Below are positions 15,869 through 25,689 of a DNA stretch of 61,624 nucleotides, piece by piece. Source of the stretch: Acidobacteriota bacterium. GTDB taxonomy: Bacteria > Acidobacteriota > UBA6911. The notes under the pieces are model-generated. The model made no database searches and was not told the DNA's origin. It saw only the letters and a program-made list of their open reading frames with translations. The first letter of the stretch is position 1; each line of letters starts with the position of its first letter. The position numbers and the translations under genes are program-made. Location: assembly GCA_012719355.1 (NCBI GenBank), contig JAAYAM010000249.1, positions 1 through 61,624 of the forward strand. The letters run 5' to 3'.

Positions 15869-16480
15869 ATGAATCGTTACCGCATTTTTCTGGAGCGAAA
15901 GCCCCGAAGCGCCATGCTGGTTCTGGCCTTGTTCCTGCTGGGGGGCGGCGTTGCAGCCGGCCAGCAGAAACTGAGTAATGATCCGGCAGCGGACGACTCG
16001 ACCTATATCATCCAGCCGAATGACACTCTGGAAATCTTCGTCTGGAAGGAGCCTGATCTGACGCGCAAAGTGCTGGTCAGGCCCGATGGAAAGATATCCT
16101 TCCCGCTGGTGCAGGATATGCAGGCTGCCGGAAGCAGCCCCGGAGAACTCAAAAGCAGGATAGAAGGAAAACTCAAGGAATATCTGACCAGCCCCAATGT
16201 CACCGTCATCGTGGACAACATTCAGAGTTACAAAGTGTTTGTTGTGGGCAAGGTGCAAAAGCCCGGCAGCATCCTGACCGAGAAACCGATAACCGTGCTT
16301 CAGGCGCTATCGCTGGCAGGAGGGTTCCAGGATTTTGCAAAACAGGCCGAGATCACGATTTTGCGAAGCAACAACGGCAAGAACTATGTCATGCCGTTTG
16401 ACTATCGCGAGGTGACGCGGGGCCGGAAACCTGAGGAGAACATCGTTCTCAGTTCCGGGGATGTGGTCGTGGTGCCCTGA
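15869..16480 (+). CDS. Polysaccharide export protein (Wza-like, short form)
   Basis: A 203-residue secreted protein. A signal peptide covers about residues 1-32, ending near VAAGQQ. A Poly_export domain follows (YIIQPNDTLEIFVWKEPDLTRKV and the VRPDGKISFPLV motif), then an SLBB-type domain (KVFVVGKVQKPGSIL, VLQALSLAGGF). There is no lipobox cysteine, unlike E. coli Wza, and it lacks the C-terminal outer-membrane helix, so the outer-membrane pore may be formed with the barrel-like protein next to it. It opens the polysaccharide locus. Confidence 0.92.
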   Translation: MNRYRIFLERKPRSAMLVLALFLLGGGVAAGQQKLSNDPAADDSTYIIQPNDTLEIFVWKEPDLTRKVLVRPDGKISFPLVQDMQAAGSSPGELKSRIEGKLKEYLTSPNVTVIVDNIQSYKVFVVGKVQKPGSILTEKPITVLQALSLAGGFQDFAKQAEITILRSNNGKNYVMPFDYREVTRGRKPEENIVLSSGDVVVVP

Positions 16481-16498
16481 CGGGGAGCGGGAGACGGA

Positions 16499-17701
16499 AT
16501 GGTTTACTTCAGACTGCTGGCCTTCTGTTTGCTACTGACGGCCGCGGCAGCGACTGCAGAAGCTCAACGCAGATTCATCGTCGGCAACAGTTACGACTTT
16601 GCTTTTGGCGGCACCAACCAGGGTACATTCTCATCCGCCGTCCTGGAGCGGGATATAGTCCCCTTCTACGGCTTCTACCCTGCGGTTGATGTCAGGGCGA
16701 CCGGGAGTACGACTCAGATCAATCTGTATTATATGGCCCTGGCCGAGCGGTATGGAGGCGAGCAGAGTCTGAATACACTGTCTCACTCCGCGAGGGCGGG
16801 CTTTACCGCGAGCCTCGGCCGCGCTCTGAAACTGCGGTTCGGAGGGTCGTTCCTGAATGCACCCGATTACACGACTGTCGACGTGCTGCAGGGTTCCGGC
16901 GGGGCGCCGGATTCATTCAGGTTCGTGTTTCAACCTTCGAGTGCGAGAAGCACACGCCGCACGTTTCGCGGAACTGTCGCGGCGGAAATCAACATGAACT
17001 ACCGGTCGTACATCATTGCGGAAGCTTCCGCCATGTCGCTGAGATACCTGAACAACGACCAGCCGCTGGGTCTTCTCCTTGATCAGACAAGGAGCGAACT
17101 GACTGCGGGTTACGGGTATCGGCTCAATCCCTACGACAGCGTCGACGTGCAGTACGGATTTATCCAGAACGACTACCGCCGGTTCGGAACGGGAACAACC
17201 CAGGCTGCCGTTGTCGGACTCACCCGCAGCTTCAGCCCCTATCTGCAGATGCGAGTGGAAGGGGGGCCTGCTTTCATTTCATTCGACCAGACGGGCGAGA
17301 CGACGTACGGGTATGTCGCCTCGGTTGAAGTCAGACGGACGATCCGGTCCAGCCGCCTTACCGCATCTTATTACCACTCTCCCGGCGACAGCTCGGGCCT
17401 GAGTTCGCTCTCGGAGTTGCACACCGTCGGCCTCTCGATATTTTCTCCGCTCGGGAGCAAGTTCTCCGTAGCGGCAAGTGCCGCCGGATTCATCGGCCGG
17501 AGCGAGGCAAGCAGCCTCAATGACTACCACGGCATCTACGGTTCGCTGGACCTGTCTTATCCTGTGAGCCGGTATTTCTTTCTGACCTGGGGCGGCTCCT
17601 ACCGGCGCAATTCCTACGGCAATCCGCTTGATCAGGAATTCAAACGCGTATACATGTCGGTGCGGTTTCGTGCTCCCGAATTGTGGAGAGCTGAGCTATG
17701 A
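16499..17701 (+). CDS. Putative outer-membrane beta-barrel protein of the export system
   Basis: A 400-residue protein with a clear signal peptide (residues 1-23, cleaved near AEAQ) and long runs of alternating polar/hydrophobic residues typical of a transmembrane barrel, for example LKLRFGGSFLNA, YIIAEASAMSLRYL, SRLTASYYHSP and RVYMSVRFRAPELW at the end. I recognise no named family motif. It lies between the export protein and Wzz genes and overlaps the Wzz start by 4 bp, so an outer-membrane pore or assembly role for the polysaccharide is the best inference. Confidence 0.75.
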   Translation: MVYFRLLAFCLLLTAAAATAEAQRRFIVGNSYDFAFGGTNQGTFSSAVLERDIVPFYGFYPAVDVRATGSTTQINLYYMALAERYGGEQSLNTLSHSARAGFTASLGRALKLRFGGSFLNAPDYTTVDVLQGSGGAPDSFRFVFQPSSARSTRRTFRGTVAAEINMNYRSYIIAEASAMSLRYLNNDQPLGLLLDQTRSELTAGYGYRLNPYDSVDVQYGFIQNDYRRFGTGTTQAAVVGLTRSFSPYLQMRVEGGPAFISFDQTGETTYGYVASVEVRRTIRSSRLTASYYHSPGDSSGLSSLSELHTVGLSIFSPLGSKFSVAASAAGFIGRSEASSLNDYHGIYGSLDLSYPVSRYFFLTWGGSYRRNSYGNPLDQEFKRVYMSVRFRAPELWRAEL

Positions 17702-19332
17702 ACAGCATGCAGAAGTCCCGATTATCCACGCCACGTGATTACCTGGCTCTGATCGTTCGAAGGAAATGGGTAATCCTCCTGACGCTTCTGGCATTCGGAA
17801 GCTTCGCGATGCTTGTGGCGGAAATCATCCCGAATATCTACGTGTCCGAATCACTGATACTCTTCCAGCCGGGAGAAGTCTCGTCGGAATTCGTTAAGGA
17901 AATCTCGAGCCGCAGCGCGGAAGAGCGCGTGACCGCCATGCAGGAGACCATTCTGAGCCGCAGCAATCTGGCCGGAATCGTCAGCGAGTTTGAAAGCCGG
18001 CTGGATGCCTATACGGGCCTGAGCGAAGAGAAGAAAGTGGAACGGATGCGTAACAACCTTGAAATAGAACTGATGTCGGAAAGAGCGCCGCGCAACCCTG
18101 CGAGCCCTGTCACGCATCTGAGGATTCGCTTCCGCGATCACAGCCCGGAACTGGCCAGGGATATCACGGCGCGGCTGGCATCGCTCTTCATCGCCCATGA
18201 GAACCGGACGCGGACAGTCCAGGTTGTCGGTACTACCACATTTCTCAAGAACGAACTCGCCAAAGTCATGCAGCGCCTGCACGAGTCGAGCGAGAAGCTG
18301 AAGGCGCTGAAACAGCGCTACGGCGACGAACTCCCATCGCAGCTCGAAGCCAATCTGCGCACGCTCGACCGGCTTCAGCAGCAGAAAACGGCCAACATGG
18401 AAGCGTTGGACCGTGAAACGACTCTAAGGCTCAATCTCGAACAGCAGATCTCTCAAACCCCGGCCGAGATACCTTTCGAAGATTCGAGGGTGACCGCGAT
18501 GCGGGAGCGGAATCCGCTGCTCGATGTCTACCTCAAGAAGAGCCAGGAATACAAGGATCTCGAGGCAAAGGCGACAAGCAGGCATCCGGATGTCGTCAGG
18601 CTCAAGGCCGAACTTGAACTGCTGCGCAAAACCATACCTCCCGAAGATCTCGAATCGCTGTACCAGTCGGAAAGGCGATTGGCAAGGGCTGCTACCGTTG
18701 TCAATCCTCTTTACCAGAGCCTGGTCGCGCAACTGAACCAGGTAAAGACCGAAATCGAAATCCGGGAACGCGAAAAGCGCGTGATCGATAACGAAATCGC
18801 GGCCGTCACCCGGCGGGTGCAGAACACTCCCCGGGTTGAGCAGGAGATTGCCGCTACTGAGCGGGCCAACGCGGAACTTGCGCGGCAGGCTGAAGAACTG
18901 CGGACCAAGCTCGATCAGGCGATGCTGGCCGAGAGCCTTGAAAGCAAGGACCAGAGCGCCAAGTTCACCATTATAGATCCTGCTCACTTGCCGACCGACC
19001 CTGTCGCACCCGACAGGTTTGGAGTCAGGATGGCCGGAGCCGGTGTCAGCCTCGCGCTGGCGCTTCTCGCAGGCGTTATCGTCGATCTTTCCAAAAGGAA
19101 GATCTTCACCAGCGCGGAACTTGAAAGAATTTTCAGTGTGCCTGTTCTTGTCGAGATCCCAAGGATCGAGTCGGAGTGGCTCTCTTCTCAAGTGCGCAGA
19201 GCGAGGCTCAGATATGCTGCACTTGTCCTGCTCGGTGCTGGGGCGTACGGATGGGGGCTCTACCATCTTTATCTCAACCAGTCTCATCTGCTGAAAGTGC
19301 TGGATCCGCTGATCCGGACAATGCAGGGGTAA
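17698..19332 (+). CDS. Wzz-type polysaccharide chain-length determinant
   Basis: A 544-residue inner-membrane protein. One membrane helix is near residues 26-46 (WVILLTLLAFGSFAMLVAEII), a long periplasmic coiled coil spans about 175-410 (for example HESSEKLKALKQRYGDELPS and a GNVR-like region with PEDLESLYQ), and further helices follow near 445-465 and 505-525. Wzz proteins set chain length and bridge to the export channel. The kinase domain found in Wzc-type fusions is absent and is encoded by the next gene, which starts at this gene's stop (TAATG). Confidence 0.93.
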   Translation: MNSMQKSRLSTPRDYLALIVRRKWVILLTLLAFGSFAMLVAEIIPNIYVSESLILFQPGEVSSEFVKEISSRSAEERVTAMQETILSRSNLAGIVSEFESRLDAYTGLSEEKKVERMRNNLEIELMSERAPRNPASPVTHLRIRFRDHSPELARDITARLASLFIAHENRTRTVQVVGTTTFLKNELAKVMQRLHESSEKLKALKQRYGDELPSQLEANLRTLDRLQQQKTANMEALDRETTLRLNLEQQISQTPAEIPFEDSRVTAMRERNPLLDVYLKKSQEYKDLEAKATSRHPDVVRLKAELELLRKTIPPEDLESLYQSERRLARAATVVNPLYQSLVAQLNQVKTEIEIREREKRVIDNEIAAVTRRVQNTPRVEQEIAATERANAELARQAEELRTKLDQAMLAESLESKDQSAKFTIIDPAHLPTDPVAPDRFGVRMAGAGVSLALALLAGVIVDLSKRKIFTSAELERIFSVPVLVEIPRIESEWLSSQVRRARLRYAALVLLGAGAYGWGLYHLYLNQSHLLKVLDPLIRTMQG

Positions 19333-20816
19333 TGATGCGCAACAAAGACCGATTGTACGAAAAGATCCGGGAAATCAACGAACGGGAGCAGAATGTCGTT
19401 CTCTCGCTGGTGTGCGGCAGCCAGATTGTTGCCATCCATTTTGAAAAGGGAATGCTCAGTGCCGCAAACTCAAACAATCCGCAGTTTCGCCTCGGCGTCT
19501 ACATGAAGGAGGCGGGCATCATCAACGAATCGTCCCTTGCACAACTCGTAAAGGAAGCACGGCGGCAGCGGATGTTCGTCGGACAGATTGCGGTCAAGAA
19601 GTCACTGATCGACATCGACACACTCGTCGAACTCGTTCAGGAACAGGCGGTCCAGATCCTGATGCACGTTTTGCAGGAGAACTACGAAATACGTTCCGTC
19701 GGGAAACAGCTCCTGGAGTTCTATATTCCGGCGAGAATAGATCTGCCGCATCTCCTTCTGCTGGTCGCCCGCAAAACGCTGTCTGCTTTTCCTATCGCCC
19801 CGAACCAGATGGTCGTGCTGAAGGACACCTCGAGCCTGTCGCATCTTCCGTGGTATCCCGAAGAGCTGGCTGTCATGGGTCTGCTCAAGAATCCGCGCAG
19901 GCTGCGTGAAGTGCAGTCCATGACCGGCCTCGACGAATCTCAGATGGAGAAAATCCTCTCTGTCTTCAACACTCTCGAGCTCATTGAAGTGGTTGATGCG
20001 CCGACCGAAGACACGACGGCCATCGTCAGGAGGGAAGGTTTCCCCTTCGACGCACTCGTTCCTCAGATTCCGCTGAGTAATGTCAGCTGGGAGATGGAGT
20101 CGTTCCTGAACGTGAATTCCTTCGTGAGCGAGCAGTTCAAGACGCTCAAGGTCAGAATGGCCGCGATCGCAAACGAACGGCCCGCCAAAGTCATCACGGT
20201 AACCAGCCCCGACAGCCAGGCGGGAAAGTCACTCCTTTGCGCAAATCTGGCTGCTGTGTATTCGAGAGATCCAGAACGCAAAACCATCATCATCGACTGC
20301 GATTTCAGGAAGCCGAGTCTCCACAATATCGTCGGAGCCTCGGTCGAGCCAGGACTAATCGGTTTTCTGCAGGATGACCGCCTTCAATCGTTCTGCTATA
20401 TGCGTCGCCTGGAGAACCTCTACCTTATGACTGCGGGCGGCCGCGCATCCGATCCGATCGAACTCCTGTCGCTGGATAAGATGCGGAATTTCATCGAATT
20501 CCTGAGATCGGAGTTCAACACGATTATCCTCGACGCTCCTCCACTTTCGCCGATTTCGGATGCGCACATTCTCGCCGGCTTTTCTGATGGCGTGATTCTC
20601 GTCGTACGTAGCGGGAAAACCTCTTATGCGAGCATTGAAAGAGCGGCGAGAAACCTTGATCCCGCCCGCGTATTCGGCGTCGTTCTCAATGACGTGCCGC
20701 CGCTCATGTTCAACACCGAATACGATCCAAGTTACTATGGCGAGACCGGTGCCTATCCGTACGGCGATGAAAGTGCTCCTTCGGGCAGACGCCTCAAGAA
20801 TTACCTCGAGATCTGA
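19332..20816 (+). CDS. BY-kinase (Wzc/CpsD-type) with N-terminal DUF4388/PATAN-like domain
   Basis: A 494-residue fusion. Residues 1-230 look like a DUF4388/PATAN-type sensor region (IVAIHFEKGMLSAAN, FRLGVYMKEAGIINESSL, RMFVGQIAVKKSLI) followed by a winged-helix-like stretch (LLKNPRRLREVQSMTGLDES). Residues 270-494 are a bacterial tyrosine kinase: Walker A SPDSQAGKSLLCA, Walker A' TIIIDCDFRKPSL, Walker B NTIILDAPP, and a C-terminal tyrosine cluster YDPSYYGETGAYPYGDE. BY-kinases phosphorylate each other and gate Wzz and the polymerase. The upstream frame to 19176 overlaps wzz; the tandem ATGs at 19332/19335 at the wzz stop are the better start. Confidence 0.92.
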   Translation: MMRNKDRLYEKIREINEREQNVVLSLVCGSQIVAIHFEKGMLSAANSNNPQFRLGVYMKEAGIINESSLAQLVKEARRQRMFVGQIAVKKSLIDIDTLVELVQEQAVQILMHVLQENYEIRSVGKQLLEFYIPARIDLPHLLLLVARKTLSAFPIAPNQMVVLKDTSSLSHLPWYPEELAVMGLLKNPRRLREVQSMTGLDESQMEKILSVFNTLELIEVVDAPTEDTTAIVRREGFPFDALVPQIPLSNVSWEMESFLNVNSFVSEQFKTLKVRMAAIANERPAKVITVTSPDSQAGKSLLCANLAAVYSRDPERKTIIIDCDFRKPSLHNIVGASVEPGLIGFLQDDRLQSFCYMRRLENLYLMTAGGRASDPIELLSLDKMRNFIEFLRSEFNTIILDAPPLSPISDAHILAGFSDGVILVVRSGKTSYASIERAARNLDPARVFGVVLNDVPPLMFNTEYDPSYYGETGAYPYGDESAPSGRRLKNYLEI

Positions 20817-20855
20817 CTCCTCCCCTCCGGATCAACTGATTACGGGTGTTGTTTT

Positions 20856-21980
20856 ATGCAATATCTAATTTCAAGAATTACTCGTTGGTTCTTTCCGGAA
20901 CCCCTGGAATCCCGAACCGTCGACAACCGCATACTTGATATGCAGCTCTTTAACCGGATGCTTTGTCTGGAACGTAAGAGGAGTCAGCGCACCGGGAATC
21001 CTTTCGTGCTGCTGATTGCGGACATATCGAAACTGACGGATAACAGAGCTCCCGGGGGCGAAGAAATCTGTGCTGCACTCCAGTCGGAAACCCGCGACAC
21101 GGATCTGTGCGGCTGGTATAGAACAGCGACTGCAGTCGGAGTCATCTTCACTGCGCTGCAGGAGATGGATCGCGATTCGGTCAGGGCCGCCATTCTGACG
21201 AAGATGAGACGGGCGCTCTCACAAATCATGAGCCCCGCGCGTGTTGACCGGATCGACATTTCACTTCACTTCTTCCCAGAGGAGGTGGATTCCGCCGGGC
21301 CCCAGTTGAAATCGGACGAACGGCTATATCCCGATCTGATAAACAGGGATGCTTCGACAGCTTTGTATCACGGGGCGAAAAGAGCGATCGATGTGACCCT
21401 CAGTCTCGCGCTGCTTATGCTGCTGTCCCCCCTGTTGGCACTCATCGCCGTTCTCATAAAAGTATCTTCCGACGGTCCCGTTCTCTTCAGACAGCGCCGC
21501 ATCGGGCAGTTCGGCATTGAATTCGACTGCCTGAAATTCCGGACAATGTATGCGAACTGCGATCACGAGATTCACCGCCAGTACGTGAAGAAGCTCATTC
21601 AGGAAGCCGGCAGGTCGCAGAAGGTGTACAAAATAGTCGATGATCCGCGTGTGACGCCGGTCGGAAGAATGTTGCGCAAAACCAGCCTCGATGAACTGCC
21701 GCAATTCGTGAATGTCCTTCTTGGCGACATGTCTCTCGTCGGACCGCGCCCACCCATACCCTATGAGATCGACTGTTACCTGGCGTGGCACAAAAGAAGG
21801 ATCATAGAAACAAAGCCTGGGATTACGGGCCTGTGGCAGGTCTATGGCAGAAGCCGGACCAACTTTGATGAAATGGTTAGACTGGATATCCGCTACATAG
21901 AGCGGCAGTCGCTGTGGCTCGATCTCAAGTTGATGGCTATGACTCCTTACGCTGTCCTCTCCGGAGCCGGCGCTTATTAA
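20856..21980 (+). CDS. Polyprenyl-phosphate sugar-1-phosphate transferase with degenerate GGDEF N-terminus
   Basis: A 374-residue initiating transferase. Residues 170-374 are the bacterial sugar transferase domain: membrane helix ([20 protein letters not shown]), [40 protein letters not shown] and [13 protein letters not shown]. It links the first sugar phosphate to undecaprenyl phosphate at the inner membrane. The N-terminal 165 residues resemble a GGDEF domain whose signature is lost ([14 protein letters not shown] where RYGGDEF would be). It may sense nucleotides or partners but cannot be a cyclase. Confidence 0.9.
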   Translation: MQYLISRITRWFFPEPLESRTVDNRILDMQLFNRMLCLERKRSQRTGNPFVLLIADISKLTDNRAPGGEEICAALQSETRDTDLCGWYRTATAVGVIFTALQEMDRDSVRAAILTKMRRALSQIMSPARVDRIDISLHFFPEEVDSAGPQLKSDERLYPDLINRDASTALYHGAKRAIDVTLSLALLMLLSPLLALIAVLIKVSSDGPVLFRQRRIGQFGIEFDCLKFRTMYANCDHEIHRQYVKKLIQEAGRSQKVYKIVDDPRVTPVGRMLRKTSLDELPQFVNVLLGDMSLVGPRPPIPYEIDCYLAWHKRRIIETKPGITGLWQVYGRSRTNFDEMVRLDIRYIERQSLWLDLKLMAMTPYAVLSGAGAY

Positions 21981-22044
21981 GGGATGTGAAACGATTCGGT
22001 AGCATGTTTTGCAACCCCCTTTCGGCTCCAAGGAGGGGAGCGTT

Positions 22045-23046
22045 ATGGTAGGAATTGGTGTTGTCGGTTATGGCTATTGGGGTCCCAATATCGTCAGAAA
22101 CTTCCAGGGTGCGAGATTCGGATCCGTGAAATGCATCTGCGATACCGCCCCGAAATCCCTGGAGAGGGCCAAGCAGTATCATCCGGAAATCAAGGTGACG
22201 ACTGACTTCGACACGCTTCTTGGCGACCCCGAGATCGATGCCGTGGCGATCGTCACGCCGGTCCAGACACATTATCCACTCGCCAGAAGGGCGCTTATGA
22301 GGGGAAAGCATGTGTTCGTGGAAAAGCCTTTCACCCAGAGCACCGCGCAGGCCGAAGAGCTGATCGAGATGGCTGCCGAAAGCCAACTCAAGATCATGGT
22401 CGACCATACATTTCTGTTCACGCCTGCAGTCCGAAAGATCAAAGAACTTATCGACAATGATGTGCTGGGCCGCCTTTATTACTACGACTCCATGAGAGTG
22501 AATCTGGGCCTGTTTCAATCGGATGTAAATGTCATCTGGGACCTTGCCGCCCACGATCTTTCCATCATGCAGCACATTCTTCCCAGAAAGCCTGAGGCCG
22601 TCGTCGCCGCAGGACAGAGGCATGTCAACGGTGTCGAGGATGTTGCCTACATCATGGTCTATTTTGCCGACAACGTTATCGCACACTTCAACGTCAACTG
22701 GCTCTCTCCGGTGAAGGTGAGGACGACATTGATCGGCGGGAGCAAGAAGATGCTGGTATGGAACGACCTTGAGGCCGACGAGAAGATCAAGGTCTACGAC
22801 AAAGGCGTATCCACTGATGACGGCGCGGGGCTCTACGACATTCTCGTCAGCTATCGTATGGGAGATGTCTGGATCCCAAGGCTGGAACAGGCGGAGGCAT
22901 TGCGGCTCGAGACACAGTACTTCTTCGAGTGTATTGAAAACGACCGGACCCCGTTCAACGACGGCGTCGCCGGATTGAGGGTTGTTCAGATGCTGGAGGC
23001 GGCAAACGCCTCGCTGAAGAACAAGGGAGGCGTCGTCTACTTATGA
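22045..23046 (+). CDS. Gfo/Idh/MocA-family nucleotide-sugar dehydrogenase
   Basis: A 333-residue NAD-dependent oxidoreductase with the Rossmann motif GVVGYGYWGPN at the start and the family EKP motif (HVFVEKPFTQS). Members oxidise sugar hydroxyls, often C3 of UDP-sugars to give substrates for an aminotransferase. It is followed by an acetyltransferase (4-bp overlap) and a DegT aminotransferase, which together would make a 3-acetamido sugar. Start 22045 is chosen over 22009 since it follows GGAGGGGAG and begins the Rossmann fold. A second, more WbpB-like paralogue is at 53798. Confidence 0.88.
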   Translation: MVGIGVVGYGYWGPNIVRNFQGARFGSVKCICDTAPKSLERAKQYHPEIKVTTDFDTLLGDPEIDAVAIVTPVQTHYPLARRALMRGKHVFVEKPFTQSTAQAEELIEMAAESQLKIMVDHTFLFTPAVRKIKELIDNDVLGRLYYYDSMRVNLGLFQSDVNVIWDLAAHDLSIMQHILPRKPEAVVAAGQRHVNGVEDVAYIMVYFADNVIAHFNVNWLSPVKVRTTLIGGSKKMLVWNDLEADEKIKVYDKGVSTDDGAGLYDILVSYRMGDVWIPRLEQAEALRLETQYFFECIENDRTPFNDGVAGLRVVQMLEAANASLKNKGGVVYL

Positions 23047-23546
23047 GCGACTTCCGCTGTGTTACGGCCGACGTCAGGTTGGGAGACAACGTATACCTGT
23101 CCCGTTTCATCAATCTCTATGGATGCACGATCGGTGACAATACCAGAATCGGCGCATTTGTCGAGATTCAGAAAAACGCCATCATTGGGAAGAACTGCAA
23201 GATCTCGAGCCATACCTTCGTCTGTGAAGGGGTTGAAATCGAAGACGACGTCTTCGTCGGCCATAACGTGGCGTTTATCAACGACAGCTATCCAAGGGCG
23301 ACCACGGACGGGAGAATTCAGAGGGAAGCCGACTGGAAGGTGGAAACGACTCTCGTGCGGCGAGGGGCTTCGATCGGCTCGGGCGCTACGATACTGTCCA
23401 ACCTCACCATCGGAGAGAACGCAATCGTCGGAGCGGGGAGCGTCGTCACCCATGACGTGCCCGCCAATGCCATCGTTGCCGGGAATCCGGCCAGGATCCT
23501 GCGGTACGTGGGAACAGAGAGGACCGATGAGAGTACCATTCGTTGA
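23043..23546 (+). CDS. Left-handed beta-helix N-acetyltransferase (WbpD/FdtC-like)
   Basis: A 167-residue hexapeptide-repeat acyltransferase. Repeats run from VRLGDNVYLSRFINLYGCTIG to ENAIVGAGSVVTHDVP, with the closing GNPARIL segment typical of sugar N-acetyltransferases. The His in SSHTFVCEG or VFVGHNVAF could serve as the catalytic base. It would acetylate the amino group installed by the aminotransferase gene that overlaps its 3' end. A longer paralogue is at 54828. Confidence 0.88.
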   Translation: MSDFRCVTADVRLGDNVYLSRFINLYGCTIGDNTRIGAFVEIQKNAIIGKNCKISSHTFVCEGVEIEDDVFVGHNVAFINDSYPRATTDGRIQREADWKVETTLVRRGASIGSGATILSNLTIGENAIVGAGSVVTHDVPANAIVAGNPARILRYVGTERTDESTIR

Positions 23547-24684
23547 TGCCGTCGCCTCCAACATGGAGGATCTGGAGGAAATGGTCGAACTGTTTCGCTC
23601 CATAGTCATTTCCGGACAGTTTGTTGGAGGGGCGGAAGTCGAGAGCTTTGAAAAGGAATTCGCCGGGTTCTGCGGAACATCCGAAAGCGTGGCCGTCAGT
23701 ACCGGTACCGACGCGCTCCGTTTCGCGTTGATGGCAGCCGGCATCGGGAACAATGATCTCGTCCTGACCGCACCCAATACGTTTATAGCAACTACTGAGG
23801 CTATTACCCAGGCAGGCGCCGCGTTCGACTTTGTCGATATAGATGAAAAAACCTACACGATCGATCCCGAGGCGCTTAGCGAGTATTTCAAGAGATCATC
23901 GCGTCCGGTGAAAGCAATTATCCCGGTCCATCTTTACGGACAGATGGCCGACATGGATCCGATCCTGACTCTTGCTGCCGAAAACGGGGCGATTGTGATC
24001 GAGGATGCATGCCAGGCCCACGGCGCCGAATACTATTCGATCAAGCGGAAACGCTGGTTCCGTGCAGGATCGATGGGGCTTGCCGCCGCCTTCAGCTTTT
24101 ATCCGGGGAAGAACCTGGGAGCTTGCGGGGAAGGGGGCGCGGTTACCACGGATGATCCGGATTTGGCCGCAAGAATCCGTATGCTTCGCGATCATGGTCA
24201 ATCGGCAAAATACCGGCATGAAGTCGAAGGCTACAACGGCCGCCTTGATGCAATCCAGTGCGGTATTCTCCGGCTCAAACTCCGTCATCTGGAGAAGTGG
24301 AATGAACGGCGGCGCAGCGCAGCTTCCGTCTATGGCACAATGCTGGAGGGAATTGAGGGGATCTCTCTGCCGCACGTGCCGGAGAGGGTGAAAAGCGTGT
24401 TTCACCTGTACGTCATCCGCGCGGAAATGCGTGACGAGCTGCAGAATTGGCTCGCTGCGCGCGGCGTGGGAACCGGGCTGCACTACCCCGTGCCGCTGCA
24501 CATGCAGAAATGCTATGCCGGTCGCAAATGGAGTCCGGAGGATTATCCTGTAGCCGCAGAAGCCGCCGGCTCGATTCTATCCCTTCCCATGTATCCCCAG
24601 CTGTCGACGATTCAGCAGCGCTATGTGGCCGACCAGATACTCGCGTTCAGGTCCGAGATCGGAGTGCGTGCACGCTTCGGCTGA
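23527..24684 (+). CDS. wbpE: DegT/DnrJ/EryC1 (WbpE-like) PLP-dependent sugar aminotransferase
   Basis: A 385-residue aminotransferase converting a 3-keto nucleotide sugar to the 3-amino sugar, usually with glutamate as donor. VSTGTDALRFAL binds PLP phosphate, EDACQAHGA carries the Asp that pairs with the pyridine, and FSFYPGKNLGACGEGG contains the Schiff-base lysine. The frame is open upstream to 23059 through the acetyltransferase gene; ATG at 23527 is preceded by AGAGAGGA and gives the family N-terminus MRVPFVDA. Neighbours (3-dehydrogenase and N-acetyltransferase) support the role. Confidence 0.9.
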   Translation: MRVPFVDAVASNMEDLEEMVELFRSIVISGQFVGGAEVESFEKEFAGFCGTSESVAVSTGTDALRFALMAAGIGNNDLVLTAPNTFIATTEAITQAGAAFDFVDIDEKTYTIDPEALSEYFKRSSRPVKAIIPVHLYGQMADMDPILTLAAENGAIVIEDACQAHGAEYYSIKRKRWFRAGSMGLAAAFSFYPGKNLGACGEGGAVTTDDPDLAARIRMLRDHGQSAKYRHEVEGYNGRLDAIQCGILRLKLRHLEKWNERRRSAASVYGTMLEGIEGISLPHVPERVKSVFHLYVIRAEMRDELQNWLAARGVGTGLHYPVPLHMQKCYAGRKWSPEDYPVAAEAAGSILSLPMYPQLSTIQQRYVADQILAFRSEIGVRARFG

Positions 24685-24717
24685 AGTACGCTTTGAGTGA
24701 ACCACATAATCCCCGGG

Positions 24718-25689
24718 ATGAGAATCATGAGTTCTGATACTCAGTCAAACGGCCAACGGCTGTGCTCGTATGTGCTGATAACGCCGGCCCGGAACGAAGA
24801 GCAATATATCCGAAAAACGATTGAAGCCGTCATATCCCAGACTCTTCTCCCTCGGAGATGGATCATTGTCAGCGATGGATCCACCGATCGGACCGATGCA
24901 ATCGTAAGCGAGTATTTGCCCGGCCGCCCCTGGATGCAGCTCATCCGGAGAGAAAAGCAGAGTGAGCGGAATTTCGCGTCGAAAGCCGCCTCGGTCAACG
25001 CCGGTTTGAAAGCTCTCGAGACAGTCGAATACGATGTGGTCGGCAATCTTGATGCAGACATCACATTTGGAAGCACGTATTTCGAATCGCTCATGGAACG
25101 ATTCGCTGCCGATCCGGAACTCGGCGTTGCCGGCAGTGCTTTTGTCGATGATTCGATGAAGTACAACTACGATTTTGTCGGAATCGAGCACGTTTCGGGG
25201 ATGTGCCAGCTCTTCAGACGGAAGTGCTTCGCGCAGATCGGCGGCTACCAGCACATTCCTGGTGGCGGCGTTGATCTGGTGGCGGTCACGACGGCGCGGA
25301 TGAAGGGATGGAAGACCAGGACATTCACCGACCTCTCCTGCCGGCATCACCGTAAAATGGGGACCAGCCTCTCGGGGCCGATCCGCCTGCACTATCGTTA
25401 CGGGGCCGAGGATTACTACCTGGGCAGCCATCCTCTTTGGGAAATTCTGCGCTGCGTCCGTCATTTGTCCGACAGGCCGCTGATACTGTCAAGCCTCTCC
25501 CTCCTTGCGGGCTATTCTGTTTCCTATATCAGACGCATCCCCCGTCCCGTTCCTGAAGAATTCGTCAGGTTCCGCAGGAGAGAACAGATGACGCGGTTGA
25601 AGAGAATCGTGCTGGAGACTCTCGTGCCCGACGCTTTCAGGACAAAATTCCTGGAAAGGGACCAGCGATCGCAGATTGCGAACCGATGA
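24718..25689 (+). CDS. Family 2 glycosyltransferase
   Basis: A 323-residue GT-A fold transferase. Donor-binding VLITPARNEEQYIRKTI and VSDGSTDRT lead to the DxD-type NLDADITFG near residue 110. The HVSGMCQLFRRKCFAQIGG segment is the usual acceptor-side region. The C-terminus has no clear membrane anchor. It adds a sugar to the lipid-linked repeat unit on the cytoplasmic face. GTG at 24697 and ATG at 24727 are alternative starts; no site has a strong ribosome sequence. Confidence 0.88.
   Translation: MRIMSSDTQSNGQRLCSYVLITPARNEEQYIRKTIEAVISQTLLPRRWIIVSDGSTDRTDAIVSEYLPGRPWMQLIRREKQSERNFASKAASVNAGLKALETVEYDVVGNLDADITFGSTYFESLMERFAADPELGVAGSAFVDDSMKYNYDFVGIEHVSGMCQLFRRKCFAQIGGYQHIPGGGVDLVAVTTARMKGWKTRTFTDLSCRHHRKMGTSLSGPIRLHYRYGAEDYYLGSHPLWEILRCVRHLSDRPLILSSLSLLAGYSVSYIRRIPRPVPEEFVRFRRREQMTRLKRIVLETLVPDAFRTKFLERDQRSQIANR

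Noticed and set aside
15595-15870. Possible sigma-54 promoter (CGGCAC...; GGGCG...TTGCAT) before the export genes
   Set aside because: The -24/-12 spacing or the invariant GC is wrong in each candidate.
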